A stretch of 64,000 nucleotides of DNA, from assembly GCA_014773175.1 (NCBI GenBank), contig VXCM01000133.1:124001-188000 (forward strand), read 5' to 3'. A program made the translations under genes and the position numbers. Origin of the DNA: Lucifuga dentata (lineage: Eukaryota; Chordata; Actinopteri; Ophidiiformes; Bythitidae). Positions within the stretch are counted from its first letter, which is position 1; the number at the start of each line of letters is the position of its first letter. Of this stretch, positions 12,081-24,780 are shown one piece after another. The notes under the pieces were generated by a model. The model saw nothing but the letters and a program-made list of their open reading frames with translations. It did not search any database and was not told the origin of the DNA.

Positions 12081-12728
12081 TGCTACAAGAGTTAAAGAGA
12101 TGTCATGAATAATAGTACAACTTAACAAGCTTGTTTTTTCTTATGAGAACTTTATGTTTCCTTCAAACCAAGAACAAGACAAAGTGCAGTGAAACAAATC
12201 AGCATGCTTTATAGAAAAACCTGGGGAACTGTATGCTTTTAAATATAGTATATGTTGTATATAGTCTGCTGCACATGACTGGAGACTATGTAGAGTTGAC
12301 TTTCATAGGGGGCAACGTGCCAACAAAAGACAGAAGTCACACATAGAAAAGCAACAATGTGATAATCTCTGTAATATATTTTATTATGCAAATTTTATTG
12401 GGCGCCCTAAACTAAGAAATATATTTAAATATCTTATTTATATATTTATTAAAAGCAACGTTAAGTTTGAAAATAAGTTCCCTTTCTTTTCACAAAGCCT
12501 TATCCACTGAGCACCTAGAAGATATTTCTAGTCAATGTAACTTTCTACACTCAAATTTGCAAATGGTGGACACTTTTTGAACTTTTCTCATTTCATTTTA
12601 GGTACAAATATCAGTACCACTACTACGATGTGTATAGGATTCTAACTTTTAGAGAGACATAAGAAGAAATCCGCATTCATGTTTACAGTATTTAAAAATA
12701 TATATATTTATTGATAGATGTTTCTTAC

Positions 12729-12815
12729 CTGTGGCGCCGTTTTACAAAGATTTTAAAGTGTGTGTAATCCGCAAACAGTCAGTCATCCTCTGAGTTTTTC
12801 AGCAGAGGTACAGTC
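12729..12815 (-). other. nr4a1: nr4a1 non-coding exon 1 (5' UTR)
   Basis: On the minus strand a strong donor (CACAG|GTAAGAAAC) ends an exon at 12729. The TATA box at 12845-12840 puts the start site near 12815. Splicing to the acceptor at 12083 places the ATG 2 nt into the next exon, the usual NR4A arrangement. The exon start is inferred. Confidence 0.6.
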
Positions 12816-12985
12816 CTCCGCTCTGATCCCCACAACACATTTATAGTATAAACTCTATGGTACCCATGACGTCCCAGAAAGCTTTCCATACAAGGAGGCT
12901 GCGCGGTGGGCGGGGAGATTTCCAGCCGCCAGCCAATCACAGCGCTCCTTCCTGAGAATAGTCCTTCAATGACGCACTGAGGGAT
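12816..12985 (-). promoter_or_regulatory. nr4a1: nr4a1 promoter (TATA, CRE-like, GC box, CCAAT)
   Basis: Reading upstream on the minus strand there is TATAAA (12845-12840), a CRE-like ACGTCATG (about 12873-12866), a GC box in GGTGGGCGGGGA (12905-12916, plus-strand sense), a CCAAT box (12933-12937, plus-strand sense) and a second TGACGCA-type site (12969-12975). CREB/ATF control fits the immediate-early behaviour known for NR4A genes. The motifs are seen; their function is inferred. Confidence 0.6.
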
Positions 12986-13012
12986 TCCGTTGACGCGCGT
13001 AAAGCAAAGAAC

Positions 13013-13145
13013 CGCAGCATTGTCTTCCTCACACGCACGCACACACACACACACACACACACACGCAATGAGGGAAGCNCGCAGCATTGTCTTCCTCACA
13101 CGCACGCACACACACACACACACACACACACGCAATGAGGGAAGC
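13013..13145. repeat. (CA)n microsatellite in 66-bp duplication around an N
   Basis: Bases 13013-13078 and 13080-13145 are identical, with an N at 13079. Each copy carries an ACACAC run bordered by CACGCACG and ACGCAATGAGGG. This is probably an unmerged contig overlap at a microsatellite, so the true distance in the nr4a1 upstream region is shorter than shown. Confidence 0.8.
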
Positions 13146-13149
13146 TCAA

Positions 13150-13773
13150 TATCGAACAGGAAGAGGCAGATATAAAGCACGCTGTTGTAGTCTGAAGGAT
13201 CACCATGGTGTAGAAATAGGAAGTTTAATAGATAAAAATGGAAGAATACACAAACAGCAATGGTATAATTATGAATCAGTGGCAGGAAGTCAGAGAAAAG
13301 TTTGTATTTGTCCTGCAGTTACCTTTCAATATTTTATATTTAATATTTATTCATGTTTATTTGTATTTGCTTATATTATACATAATGATGTGATCGTCAT
13401 TATATTTCTGTCCTATCTCATGTGTGTAGCTGTAGATCAGCCTGGATAACATTTAAAACACCTGTAGCTATGAATGGGGTGGACCCAGTTCTCTATAATG
13501 CAAGACAAAAACAATAGTCCTGACCATGTTAATTCTAAAATTTCTGAACCATAATTTCAAGGCAATTTTGTTTTGATGTTCCATTAGTGGTTTGTTTGCT
13601 TGTTTGTTTGTTTTATATCAGGGATAGATCCAAAGAAAAATACAGTATAATGGTTATTATAGTCTTTCTCTTTAGGCCAGATTTGTCTAGCCTGGTTCAG
13701 CCTTCTTGCAGGTAATCACTTGAATGAGTGCCCTTCTAGTTTAACACAAAGAGATCTTAATTCAGGTGCATGA

Positions 13774-13805
<32 letters not shown>

Positions 13806-15240
13806 NTTTTTTTTTTTTTTTTTTTTTTTGCAGCTGTAGCATGTTGGATTGGATTGCATTATATTGGTAGTTGTGTTTACCTCCTGTATCAAAGTTTGAC
13901 TCCTCTCTAAGGTCACATGTCTTAGGCTTACACTTCTCTTCCCACCCTGAAATTGGATTTCCCAAAACGTAGTTGAACCGCCAGAGTTTCTCTGATCATG
14001 TGCTTGATGCCTGAGTGGCATTCATAACACCATGGCCCCAGTGGGAGGAACAGCTATTCACAAGCTGGTGCTATGGAGGAAGCAGGCCACACATGTCTGA
14101 ATTTGCATATTCACTGGCAGCAGGTCACACCGTTTGACAAGCTGGATATCAAATAGCTATCAAGCTGACGTGATGTGAGTGAGTGTGAAAATTCTGAATT
14201 TATGACATGAGCACAGCAATGTGATCCTTGTTATTTGATATCTGGTCAAGGTCATTCTCCTGAGAAGAGACGTTCATGTCGCTGCCATCAAGAGGTAGTG
14301 CTTGATTTGATGGAATGTTTTGGCTCTGTGATGGAAATTAATCACCCTCCCATTGAGAATTTTCCTGTGAATGACTGTGTACCTGTGATGTCAAGCCAAC
14401 ACTGACCAGACTCCACAATCCTACTGCTGTACACAAACTGATATCACTGGTTATATGATCTGTAACCTGGGACACTGTTTCTGCCAAAAATAAGGTGAGA
14501 TCAACTGGATCCTTTATTTGGATCTCTCAAATAATTTGATGAAAGAACAAAGTTGTTGCTGTTGGTCAGTTGTAATGATTATATTGTGTATCTACATGTG
14601 TATGGGTGTAATGCTGATATGAGGCTGTCTCAAAATGCAATGTGCACACACACACACATACACACACATATGCACTTATGTATTATCACATGTGCATTGC
14701 CAGAGCTCCGCCCACCACCTGTTGCTCTTCCAGAGTTCTATATTTGTGTTGAGCAGCTGTTTGTCATTGTAGAGAAACTCATTGGTCCTTTACTCCAAAC
14801 CTTTCACGCCCCAAAACACATTTGATGTGCAATTCTGGCAGAATGTTACCAGCTTCACATCTAATATCAAACTGAGATGAGGTTCCATGAAGCAGTTCAG
14901 CACTGTGATGACACGGTAACAAACAAATACACTGCACAAAGAGTGTGCGTTTATCAGATAAACTGACTCCAACCGTAACAAGAGAATTCTGTTGAAGTCA
15001 GTTTTCCATTAGGTCTCTGGTAGTTTGCATAGTAAGGCAGAGCTGATTGCTATCAGTAGAACAGAGCATCTAATTTCCAAACATTCAGAGAATAATTCTA
15101 CTATATGCATTGTTGATTTAAGTATATTTGATTGTTGATTGTTGTTATTGGCTGATAGTAAGTTAACAGAGATTTCATTCATTCCTGATCAGGCATACAC
15201 AGGTTAGTGTTAGTGGACATATGAAAACACCTCAAAATGT
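13150..15240. other. Non-coding spacer upstream of nr4a1
   Basis: No supportable gene. It holds a TA run with an N-interrupted poly-T (13773-13829), a repeat end fragment (13675-13742) and a CA/CATA microsatellite (14643-14672). Short ORFs here are explained by these simple repeats. Confidence 0.6.
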
Positions 15241-15242
15241 GA

Positions 15243-15752
15243 GTGAGAAGCATAATTCCTGATATATTGTCAAATACATCTGGAAGAGAGCAGTTTTTGG
15301 AATTGTGCAATGAAATTTTTTTTCATCCTCGGGATATGGTTTTTGCCCCTCTGGGAATTAAAGACCACAATCCTTTGTTTATCTGTAATGTATACCTTGA
15401 CAAAACACTGACCTGGACGCCTCATGTTAGGAGTCTGTTTTTACAGAGGGTCTTTGGAGTGGCAGAGAATTTTATAATTGTATTTCCCCACTCTGTCTTA
15501 CAGAGGATTAGACAAAACCATCTGAACTTTAAAGGAGAGAGGCACCACATACTGTATGTCTTCAGTCCACCTAAAAACAGTAAAATTGTGCCTGATGCAG
15601 CACATACTCTCTCCTCAAAATATCAGTTACTAGTTGAACATACAGCAGTACAAACGCTTAGTTGTGCCTCTATCAATCAGGCATTTTCATGCTCAGTCGC
15701 ACTGATGGTTTTATGGAGTGCTGCAAGATGTGTTTGGACCTTTGCAACATGA
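15243..15752 (+). other. Unassigned 169-codon open frame
   Basis: An unbroken frame of 510 nt that opens with GTG, not ATG, in the spacer upstream of nr4a1. I recognise no family. The fragment LDKTLTWTPHV faintly resembles the 'LD..L.W..H' motif near the end of LINE-type reverse transcriptases, but the neighbouring sequence does not support that. No clear splice borders, promoter or poly(A) signal accompany it. It could be a decayed retroelement piece or chance. Confidence 0.15.
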
Positions 15753-16836
15753 TATGAAGTCACATTCATTTGTTAAATATAGTCAATCAGTTATGTCTCT
15801 AATACAAAAGAGACTGGAAAAAGAGAATGGTAAAGAAATTGACGTCATATACTCTTTATCATGTTTCAGTATATAATATTTTGATGAAAAAATGGGGAGG
15901 CTTCCAATTTCATGATGAAAAGATGACTAGACCTGTGGCTGGGAGCTTTTTTTTTTTTTTTTTTTNTTTTTTTTTTTTTTTTTTGTCAGGACACATGAGT
16001 GGCTGGCAGTTTTCCAACTCTCCCACATTCCTCCATGGGGCTTGAGTCACCGCTGTCCTTATCAGGTTCCACTTTCTAGGCTCAGATTTAAAGAGGATCC
16101 CAAGTTCCTGCATAGGAAAAGATTTTATAGAGATTGGATAGATGGAGAGATGGATGGATGGATAGATAGATAGATATTTGATACACATATTACATAAATT
16201 AACAACCTACTTCTTCATGGAATCATATCTTCTTATTATTTACACATCAATTAGTTTAACTTATTGTTGCTTTAAATAGCAAAATCACCTGATTTTCTGT
16301 GTCCGTGTTAACTACTGTAAAATGAATGTGTCCTTCAGCACAATTTATTATCTGTCACTTCAGTACAGGAGCAAATTACATCGGGTCTTTTACATGTACA
16401 GTCACGGATGTTTCATCACTTCAGGGTTCTCAAATTTTGCTGATGTTTGCACTAATGGCAGGATGTAAAATATGTTAGCTATGTATGGTCTGTCTGGTGG
16501 GGCAGTATGAGAAATGACATAGAAATGTATAAATGGTGTTTACTGCATGTTGGCATGAGCAGTCACATGTTGCTGCCCATGTAATACAGAACATATTGTC
16601 TATACAGTGGAGATGCTTGCATAGAAATATGTAAACTGTTCACAACAACTCTCAAAAGATTTTCTGTCTGCATTATGGAGGATATACACATAAATACACA
16701 TTTGTATATACCAAATTCTCTGAATGCCATATATTTAAACAAACAGCCAGCAAGCACTTAGTTGCTAGGGGTGGGGTGGGGGAGTAGGGGTGGTTGTATA
16801 ATACATCATTGTGATGGATTATTTCTCTCAAGCATG

Positions 16837-17034
16837 TTTCAAGTCTCTACAAGTTGATTTTAATAGCATACTGGAATTAACTGAAACCAGCAGCAGTCTG
16901 GAAAGTAGGAAAAACAATTTTAATATTTACTGCCCCAGTAGTATATTTTGGGAAATGGTTGTCAGTAACATAACATGTATGCAGGTTGTGTATATTAGGC
17001 TTAAACATGCAAAACCACTGGTGTGGTCCTTTAA
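16837..17034. mobile_element. TTAA-ended miniature element, copy 5 (right part only)
   Basis: The sequence from CTACAAGTTGATTTTAATAGCATAC to GTGTGGTCCTTTAA matches the right half of copy 1, including GAAATGGTTGTCAGTAAC and TATATTAGGCTTAAACATGC. The left half is missing. Confidence 0.75.
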
Positions 17035-17357
17035 ACTGTACGTCTTATCTGTATTGATGCTGAGGACCCAGACTCAGCACCATATGTCTGCATAAAGTTC
17101 ATAATTAATAATCATAGTCCTCTCGACCTTAAGGTGGAGCAGGTTTTTTTTTTTTTTTTTTTTTTTAAATGAACTTTAATGAACTTTTTTTTTTGGCCAT
17201 TTTCATTCAGCAGATTTCTTTATTTCCATTTGTTCCCTTTCCAGCATTATTCTAATGTAAAGTATGGGTATGCAACTGTATATGTATTTAGCGTAATTAG
17301 CATATTTCCTCCTGTATTTCCTCCAGTGTTGTGTTGCTACAGAGCTTTGTGAGCTAG

Positions 17358-17360
<3 letters not shown>

Positions 17361-17417
<57 letters not shown>

Positions 17418-17503
17418 CAGCAACAATTTTTTGGGTATGGGTTCTTCTATTCTATTCTATTCTATCCTATTCTATTCTATTCTATTCTATTCTATTCTAT
17501 TCT
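17361..17503. repeat. Compound (TC)n and (TCTAT)n microsatellite
   Basis: About 54 bases of TC repeat are followed, after a short unique stretch, by at least ten near-perfect ATTCT/TCTAT pentamers. Confidence 0.95.
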
Positions 17504-17589
17504 CTCAGTTCAATGGTTCTGAGTTCTACTCTACTCCCCCAGCAATAATTATTTTGCGTTCTCTCCCTGCTCTACCCACCCCATTGAAC

Positions 17590-17715
17590 TAAATCAGGTG
17601 TGTCCCCTTGGTCGAGAGTGGGTGCCTCCCAGCTCTTGATTGACCAAACACACCTGCAGCAGGTAGAGATGGACATTATGCAATGCTGTGGATGTTGAGA
17701 ACCACTGCTTTAGTT
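17590..17715. repeat. Dispersed-repeat fragment (GGTGTGTCC...CACACCTG...GAGAACCACTG)
   Basis: CAGGTGTGTCC and CACACACCTGC form loose inverted arms, and the stretch ends in GAGAACCACTGC. The latter word recurs, some in reverse, at 18160-18172 and 54622-54634, a feature of common fish interspersed repeats. Family not assigned. Confidence 0.35.
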
Positions 17716-18843
17716 TAATGTAGTTTCTTTTTCTATTATAGTTGCATAAAATAATGTTGCAATTCATATGTAATCTCTCTCTTTTTTCTGAACCAACAGC
17801 TCCAGATTCCACACATTAGCAGCTCCTAAGCGTTTGACAGCAAGCTCACAGCATGTGCTAAATTTCCTCAAGGTTATAATTCAGATGGACAGATTGTGAG
17901 AATCTGTGTAAAGGAATTAAATGTTACTGAGTCACTGGTGTTAATGCTTGCCCGGGGTCTCCTGTGACACTTCATATGGTTGTATTGGTAAAGTGATACT
18001 CCACCCAAAGACCATCCTTTTATATGTTTATATGTCACTACTGCAACCTACTTTAAGCTAATCAAACTTACATTTTCTGCCAACAAGGAAACATCAAACT
18101 CTCATGGATCTGTAAATCATGAAATTGAACCAATCTTAGCTTCATTGTGTTAAGTCTGTGGTTCTCAAACTGTAATACATGTTCCACTAAAGCACCCCTT
18201 TCCACACAGAATTGAAACAATTGGAGTCTTTTCTTTTCTTTTCTGTTTTCTGTTATTTGTCATCAAACTACAACTATTAATAAAGTTGTTTTTTTTTTTT
18301 CTCATATCCAGCTTCACACCCTGAGAGATCTCTTCCAGGTCAGCTTCACTGTCTAATGACTTGAAAACATGTTTATGAAGTGAGGTGCCACTAGAGGGCA
18401 GCATCCTAACGTGACTCATTACCTGAGAACTCACTGAGACAAATCAAGAGTGAAACTATGAAGAGTTTGGCAGGATTACCCTCTCCAAGTGGAAAATGTG
18501 TCTGTTTTTGTGACTGACTTTTGGATGGATAAATAAACTTAGAGCTGTGAAATGTCATTAATATTACGAGTTAACTGTCAATGTGAATGTGATATACTAA
18601 ACTAAACAACAAAGTGAGGACAGACTCCGTGTTGATCGATAGCTTTTCGCCCACATAAATGACATACTAAGTGAAATGACGCAAGGCCCGGCCATGCTGT
18701 CATCAGAGACATTTCATCACACGTTTACCATAATGACTTTTGTCTTCAAGCTCGACTTTTGTCACCAAAGGAGACAAAATCTTTTCTGTCATTGGTTTGT
18801 AGGTCACAAGAATGTCCCCCTTTGAGCCGTCCCACTCAAACAT

Positions 18844-18974
18844 TCCTCCCTCACCCACTGCCCACATGCGCTGACGCGGCCGAACACTGATCCAGAAGAG
18901 GTTTCATTNTTCCTCCCTCACCCACTGCCCACATGCGCTGACGCGGCCGAACACTGATCCAGAAGAGGTTTCAT
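18844..18974. other. 65-bp direct duplication around a single N
   Basis: Bases 18844-18908 and 18910-18974 are identical, separated by the N at 18909. This is an unmerged assembly overlap by the same logic as at 430. Confidence 0.85.
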
Positions 18975-19257
18975 TCTTCGGGTTAGATTTGTTGATGTCA
19001 CTGAGGCACAAAACAGGGCGTTTGGATCATAGGTAGTTATAGTTTATCACATTTTAAAGCTTTTTTTTTTTTTTTTTTTNTTTTTTTTTTTTTTTTTTGT
19101 AGTAGCTGTGGTCATCGCTGATGTCTCTAAGGAGAGGTGTGGACTAGGGTGGGGATTTCTTACTGGCCATGTTCCCAAGGTCCCTCAGGAAAAGAGTCAG
19201 GAAGTGTTATGAGAAGCCCAAACACTATGAAACCAGAAAGCAGGAGCCAGTTGAACA

Positions 19258-19390
19258 CCTCCCTATCCCCCTGACCAGCATCTCCTCACAGGCCTGCACG
19301 GCTGCCATGGTGGGCTGGTGCTGNCCTCCCTATCCCCCTGACCAGCATCTCCTCACAGGCCTGCACGGCTGCCATGGTGGGCTGGTGCTG
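19258..19390. other. 66-bp direct duplication around a single N
   Basis: Bases 19258-19323 and 19325-19390 are identical around the N at 19324. It sits inside the open frame 19169-19543, whose reading therefore cannot be trusted across the join. Confidence 0.85.
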
Positions 19391-20198
19391 TGCTTTTGTT
19401 TTGATTCCTCTCCAGGCCTGGGACAGTCGCCATCAGTGACTCATACATACTGGCTCTCGGCTGACTTTGGCTTCTTTTCATCTTTAACTTTTTTTTTTTT
19501 CAATGAATTTCCTCTTGTTTTTCCAGATACAGCTCGTGGATGAAATAGCGGTGTTATTGTCTCAAAGTTTCCTGGACCTGTTCAAGGTCAAGAGCCCATG
19601 TTTAGGAGTAAGCAGGGGACTTTATAAAGAGATGTGTGCACCAAAGCTGATTGCACTGATGCAAGTCAAATCCACAAACTTGCTTGTCGGTATTAGACGG
19701 GGATTGAAGATTTTGTAAAGAGTGGGATGGAAATGTCAGCTATTGCAACTACAGCTGGCATTCAGCTGGAAATGGATAACAGCTTTGGCCTGATGTGCAT
19801 ACTGTATGCTTGGTTTCTGTTTACATCAGAGGAAATTCTGCTGTTTGATCAGCATGCAGAATACACTCACAATGTGTTAAATGACATAAGGCCCTTGCAA
19901 CTGCCAACCACTGGCATTCAGTGGTTCAGCTTAGTTCTCCAAAAACAGACTGTGGGAGTGTGGCAAATAAAAACCCTCTAAAAAAAAAGCATTTACTTGA
20001 AACCATTTGACCTGTTTATCTCTATTTCTCCATTTCTAACTCAGTAATTTCACATATGTATTTATTATTTATTCATGTTTGATGAGTGGTATATCTACTG
20101 TGTTTAGAAAATTTGTATTTCCTGATTTTCAAAATAAAATCTGGAAATATCTGGAACCCCTTTCTTGACCTCATTGCTGGAAAATTATTCTTTACATT

Positions 20199-20333
20199 TT
20201 ATATGTAAACATGTTTAATGTCCTCTCATGCCCACAGTCAATATGATTTTCTCTTTTATTTATTTNTTATATGTAAACATGTTTAATGTCCTCTCATGCC
20301 CACAGTCAATATGATTTTCTCTTTTATTTATTT
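20199..20333. other. 67-bp direct duplication around a single N
   Basis: Bases 20199-20265 and 20267-20333 are identical around the N at 20266, again an apparent unmerged overlap. Confidence 0.85.
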
Positions 20334-22860
20334 ATTTATTTTTTGTTTGTTCTTTTCTTGTTTTGTTTGTGTTATGTATATGAATTGGGGGATTTGGAGT
20401 TTATTTTAAAAAAAAGGAAAAAAAAAAAGAAAATTTGTTTTTCCTGTCAAATTTGAATTAAAATTGTGTTGTGAGAAAAACATAATATTTTTGCTGCCAG
20501 GTTGGAGGGTTCCCTAATTTTTCCAATTTTAAATTTTGCAAAATATGCTTAGGGCTCCAAAATTCTAGGGCCATGCTAGGTTCATGCTCAACTGGAGAGC
20601 ATGTGATGAGTCATGACCAAATGGTACAACACTACAACAATTTGTGGAGTGTGACTTACTAAAATTGGAGATACGAGATTATTCACACTGTTGGTGGAAA
20701 AACCTCATACCTCAAGTTTTGGTGATTTTCAATATGGATGCATCAACTAGTACCAGCTAATTATTAATTCTTAATTTATCAATAATTTGATACTCCAATG
20801 GGAACCATTCTAAACAAAGAACAATAAGGGATTTGAGTACTTTGAGTACTTCATCCAGTACTCTCCACAAAATGATGGATTTGCTGAGATAAACTGCAAA
20901 GCATGCTGAGATGCATTCTAGCATCATAAGATCTGAAAAAAAAAAAAAAACCANAAAAAAAAAAAAAAACCAACCCATCAACCGCAAAGTGACAAGACAG
21001 ACAAACTTCCTCCTTTTCTCAAGACTTTTTTTTATGTCATTCAGTTAATTTTAACATAATGACGGTTTGATCTGTGACATGTCTCCTTTCGTAATCGTCA
21101 TTTGTGTGACACTCTTTCCCTAAAAACAATTTGAATAATGTTATCGTGAGTTATGTTATGATGTAATCAAATGAGTCAGTGACAGGCTGCTGGTGGAGCG
21201 TGTGAGAGAATATTCTCAGCTTTGTCAGATAATATTTTCTCATATTGTATAAATCTATTTAGAGGATTATATTACTAATAACTAAGCATTCTTTGTAGAT
21301 TTAGACCCCTGCTCTGCTCATATCAGTTCATAAAAACATGGAAGAGGAACAATGTGTAACTTGCCCACATCACCATCAAACAAAACACAGCTAAGTGCCG
21401 TCTTCCCAAGAACATGAGTACATGAAACTTCATTTCTGTGGTATCATAATGTTCTCTGAGAACACAATACAGTATCTCTAGGCTCCATCCTCTTTACTTT
21501 CCGGGAGCCAGCTCTTGAAAAACCCCGGTGAGTCAACATCCTTTTGCTTCTTGGACAAACACTGCAGCTCACAGCATTCCTCCAGCCCACAGCTTCCACA
21601 GCTCACTTGTGCCTGAGTTTCAGCCTGTCATGCCGATCAGAGATGTGGCCAATGTACCGCACTAATTTCTGCTGTTCTGTTCGGTATGGACATGCTTTTA
21701 TTTGTTCAGCATCCCGTGGAACAGGCCGANCCCCCCCCACTTCCTTTATTTGGAGACAGGAAAACACTACTGTTGCTGTTGTCTTTCTTCTGAGACAACA
21801 TGTACACGTCTACAGATACGGATGGTTACACACATCTGCAGTATTTTCTCGCAAAAAACGCTCCAAGTGTGAAAATGAAACATGTTGGATGTTATAACAT
21901 CTGGGAAAACTCTCACACTGTGGCCTGAGGGTGTTCCAAGATGTAACCCCATATTACTTCCTGCCATTGTACATGTGAGGACTTTCTCTGTCCTCATGCT
22001 CATGTGGTTTCATATTATATAACACAGCAGCTGATTGTAAATCTGAGCACTGGCATAAGTCTAATATTTCCTTAACTGTTTTTAACTTTAAGTGAATAAA
22101 ATATTGTAATAGATTTTTTGTTTGCCTCGCAAGTGATGTGTATGTGAGTGTGTAAGGCAGAGAGAAAACATTAGCAGGTGGTTTGTTATCTGACTCTGTA
22201 TTCTCAAACATCATAAAACATTTAGAAAAAAAGAGGAACAAATTTAATAACTGAAGTTTCGACCTGAAGTTCGTCATACACCAGCTGCACACACACTATG
22301 TCGTGTACTACAGTATATCCTGCTGCAGTACTGATACTTTTATGAGCAGGAGAGAAACATACAAAGCCCAGTTTAAGCCAAGTGTGTGTCATATTCTTAC
22401 ATTAAGCAGATTGAGCCTGTTACACCATTTCACAATGTTTTAATTACCTTCAATGTGTGATTCTAAAGACAAATGATTCATTCATTCAAACCCCAAGTCA
22501 CACTGAATTTATCCATATGCAGCTGTTGTGTTTTCCCTGCTGTGATTGGCTAAATGTTCATGTCTGTCTGACACAGGAGCAGCAATGGGAAATAAAAGCA
22601 TATTCACTAACATAGCCTTTCACACCTGTCACCAGCAAGAACGGAAAATAAATGTGTGTGTGTGTGGGGGGGGNGGGGGGGGGAGTGATGGGTGGGAGTG
22701 TATAGTCTTTTAAGGTCTTACTTTGTAACTTGAGATCAGTTTGTGGGGAGATTTTGAGAAGAAGTAACTGAACACAGCATTCATTTTTCTCAGCAGAGAG
22801 TTATTTTGGTAAACAGATTCATCTTTAGTTACCTCCACTAAAACATTCACACACACGCAT

Positions 22861-22903
<43 letters not shown>
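22861..22903. repeat. (CA)n microsatellite
   Basis: About 21 consecutive CA units. The short minus-strand ORF with a Cys-Val run over this site is an artefact of the repeat. Confidence 0.95.
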
Positions 22904-22904
<1 letters not shown>

Positions 22905-23094
22905 TCATCCTCCAACTTACCACACAATGCCTTCATCAACCTAAATGGACAGATTCTGTAGCGTCTTTTGTCTGCTTTACACCAATATGCAAAAGCTAGC
23001 AATCACCCAGAAATTCTCATGTTTTAGATAGAAATTATACTTTTATTCACCACCATGGCATTAAATTGGTGTAAATATACAGATATAGCCAAGA

Positions 23095-23168
23095 TGTTAA
23101 TAATATTGCAAATTTATATTACTGCTGGAAGCTGTTAATAATATTGCAAATTTATATTACTGCTGGAA
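23095..23168 (+). repeat. 38-bp exact tandem duplication
   Basis: TGTTAATAATATTGC...CTGGAAGC occurs twice in immediate succession (from 23095 and from 23133) with no N between, so this one appears to be a true local duplication. Confidence 0.85.
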
Positions 23169-24609
23169 ATAACTGATTTATAATTAGTTTTTCACCTAAT
23201 GGCAAACTGCCATTTTAGTGTCCTAATGATAAACTCTTTTAGCTCATCTTTAATTAATCATGTTTAAATGCTAATTGGTTATTAGAGACATTATATATAT
23301 ATATATATAACTTTTTTTTTTTTTTTTTTNTTTTTTTTTTTTTTTTTGATAAATGTTGTGCCAGAACCTGAAATGTGATCAATATTAAATTGTTGAAATG
23401 CCTTTTGGGAGGGTCTGTTGGACTTTGGGGTGCAATTAAAAGTTGCACACAGTTGTCAGTTACTAAATGAGGCTGTTAAAGCCACAATTTACCTCTCCAA
23501 GTATCAGCTCCCTCACTATCTATAAGACTGTTGCATATCTTACACACACATCTACAAAATATGCTAATCAATTTGCACGTAATTATCGTTTAAGATAAGT
23601 GTTGAGATTGAGTCAGATCAGTTCGCTTTCCACTTGCACCATTACGTTAATGGCGCTAGAAGTAAAAGCCATGTAAACAATGATTTGCTTGAAAGGTACT
23701 GAAACGGGGCCCCCAGTTTCAATATTTCAAAATGCTACGATAGACCCTGCTTCACCTTGATCTCCTCAGAACCTGTCATCTCCTGATACATTACCTGTTC
23801 ACTCCCTTGTTAAACTCACACAGATATTACAGTTTTTATAACGTTATATTCAGTTCTATTCTGTTATCTTTATGGTGGATTTCTGGCACATTTCACCCAC
23901 ATCCTGCATCTTGACAGCCCACACACTCCTATCCCTGTATCAGACACAATAAGTGTCTCCAAAATGCCGCACCAGCCACCCACACTTTACAACACGAAAA
24001 CCTTCCCCTTTTCATGTATATTTCTGGGTGAAACAGGTGTATTTGTTGCGTGACAATCCACATCGTGTGCAACACAAACCACTTCTGAGTGTCTTTAAGG
24101 CACAAAGTGAACATTTCTAAGTAACCCAGCAGTATCACTTCCTGATTTTAAGCATGTAAATACTTGCACAGATGAATCTGTTTGACCAGAGGCACTAACG
24201 GCCCCTCGGAGTGTGACAAAGTTCACACTGATCACGCTTCAGAAATAGCAGTTAGGCCTGAGCTGTCGCACCACAGTGACTCAACTGTGTCCTGCAGGCT
24301 TTTCCACTTCCTCCTCTCAAAGCTCGTTTCTCACTTATGACAGGCTGTAACCGGACAAGACCAGCAGCCATAAATCTCTCAGCCTGCATGGCTTCAATAC
24401 GGCACAACTTCCAACGAAATTTGCTTCCTCCAAATATTTTCATATTATTAAATGTAAGGCAGTAATTGTGATATTGGTGGTAATAAGTAACATATGCAAA
24501 TCTACTTGCTGCGGAATAGTTAGAAGAAACTGATCCTCAGCCTAGTCTGACTTATTGGTACACAGACACAACAAGTTCACCACTTAGGCTTTGAATCATT
24601 GAATCAGTG

Positions 24610-24780
24610 GTGCTGTTTTAACAGTAGGGTGATATCCAAACACCCCACCCCACCCCACACCCCTCACCTAACCTCCCACTGTGTTAATTACTGANGTGCT
24701 GTTTTAACAGTAGGGTGATATCCAAACACCCCACCCCACCCCACACCCCTCGCCTAACCTCCCACTGTGTTAATTACTGA
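24610..24780. other. 85-bp duplication around an N, one mismatch
   Basis: Bases 24610-24694 and 24696-24780 match except for one A/G difference (CCTCACC versus CCTCGCC). The unit contains a CCCCA repeat. The single mismatch could be an allelic difference between two contigs covering the same locus. Confidence 0.8.

Noticed and set aside
12779..13180. 133-codon minus-strand ORF upstream of nr4a1
   Set aside because: Much of it is Val-Cys repeats from the CA microsatellite, it crosses an N inside a duplicated segment, and it overlaps the nr4a1 promoter and first exon.
19169..19981. Three consecutive + strand ORFs that might be exons of a gene
   Set aside because: No recognisable domain, no consistent splice phases, and the first crosses an N-flanked duplication.
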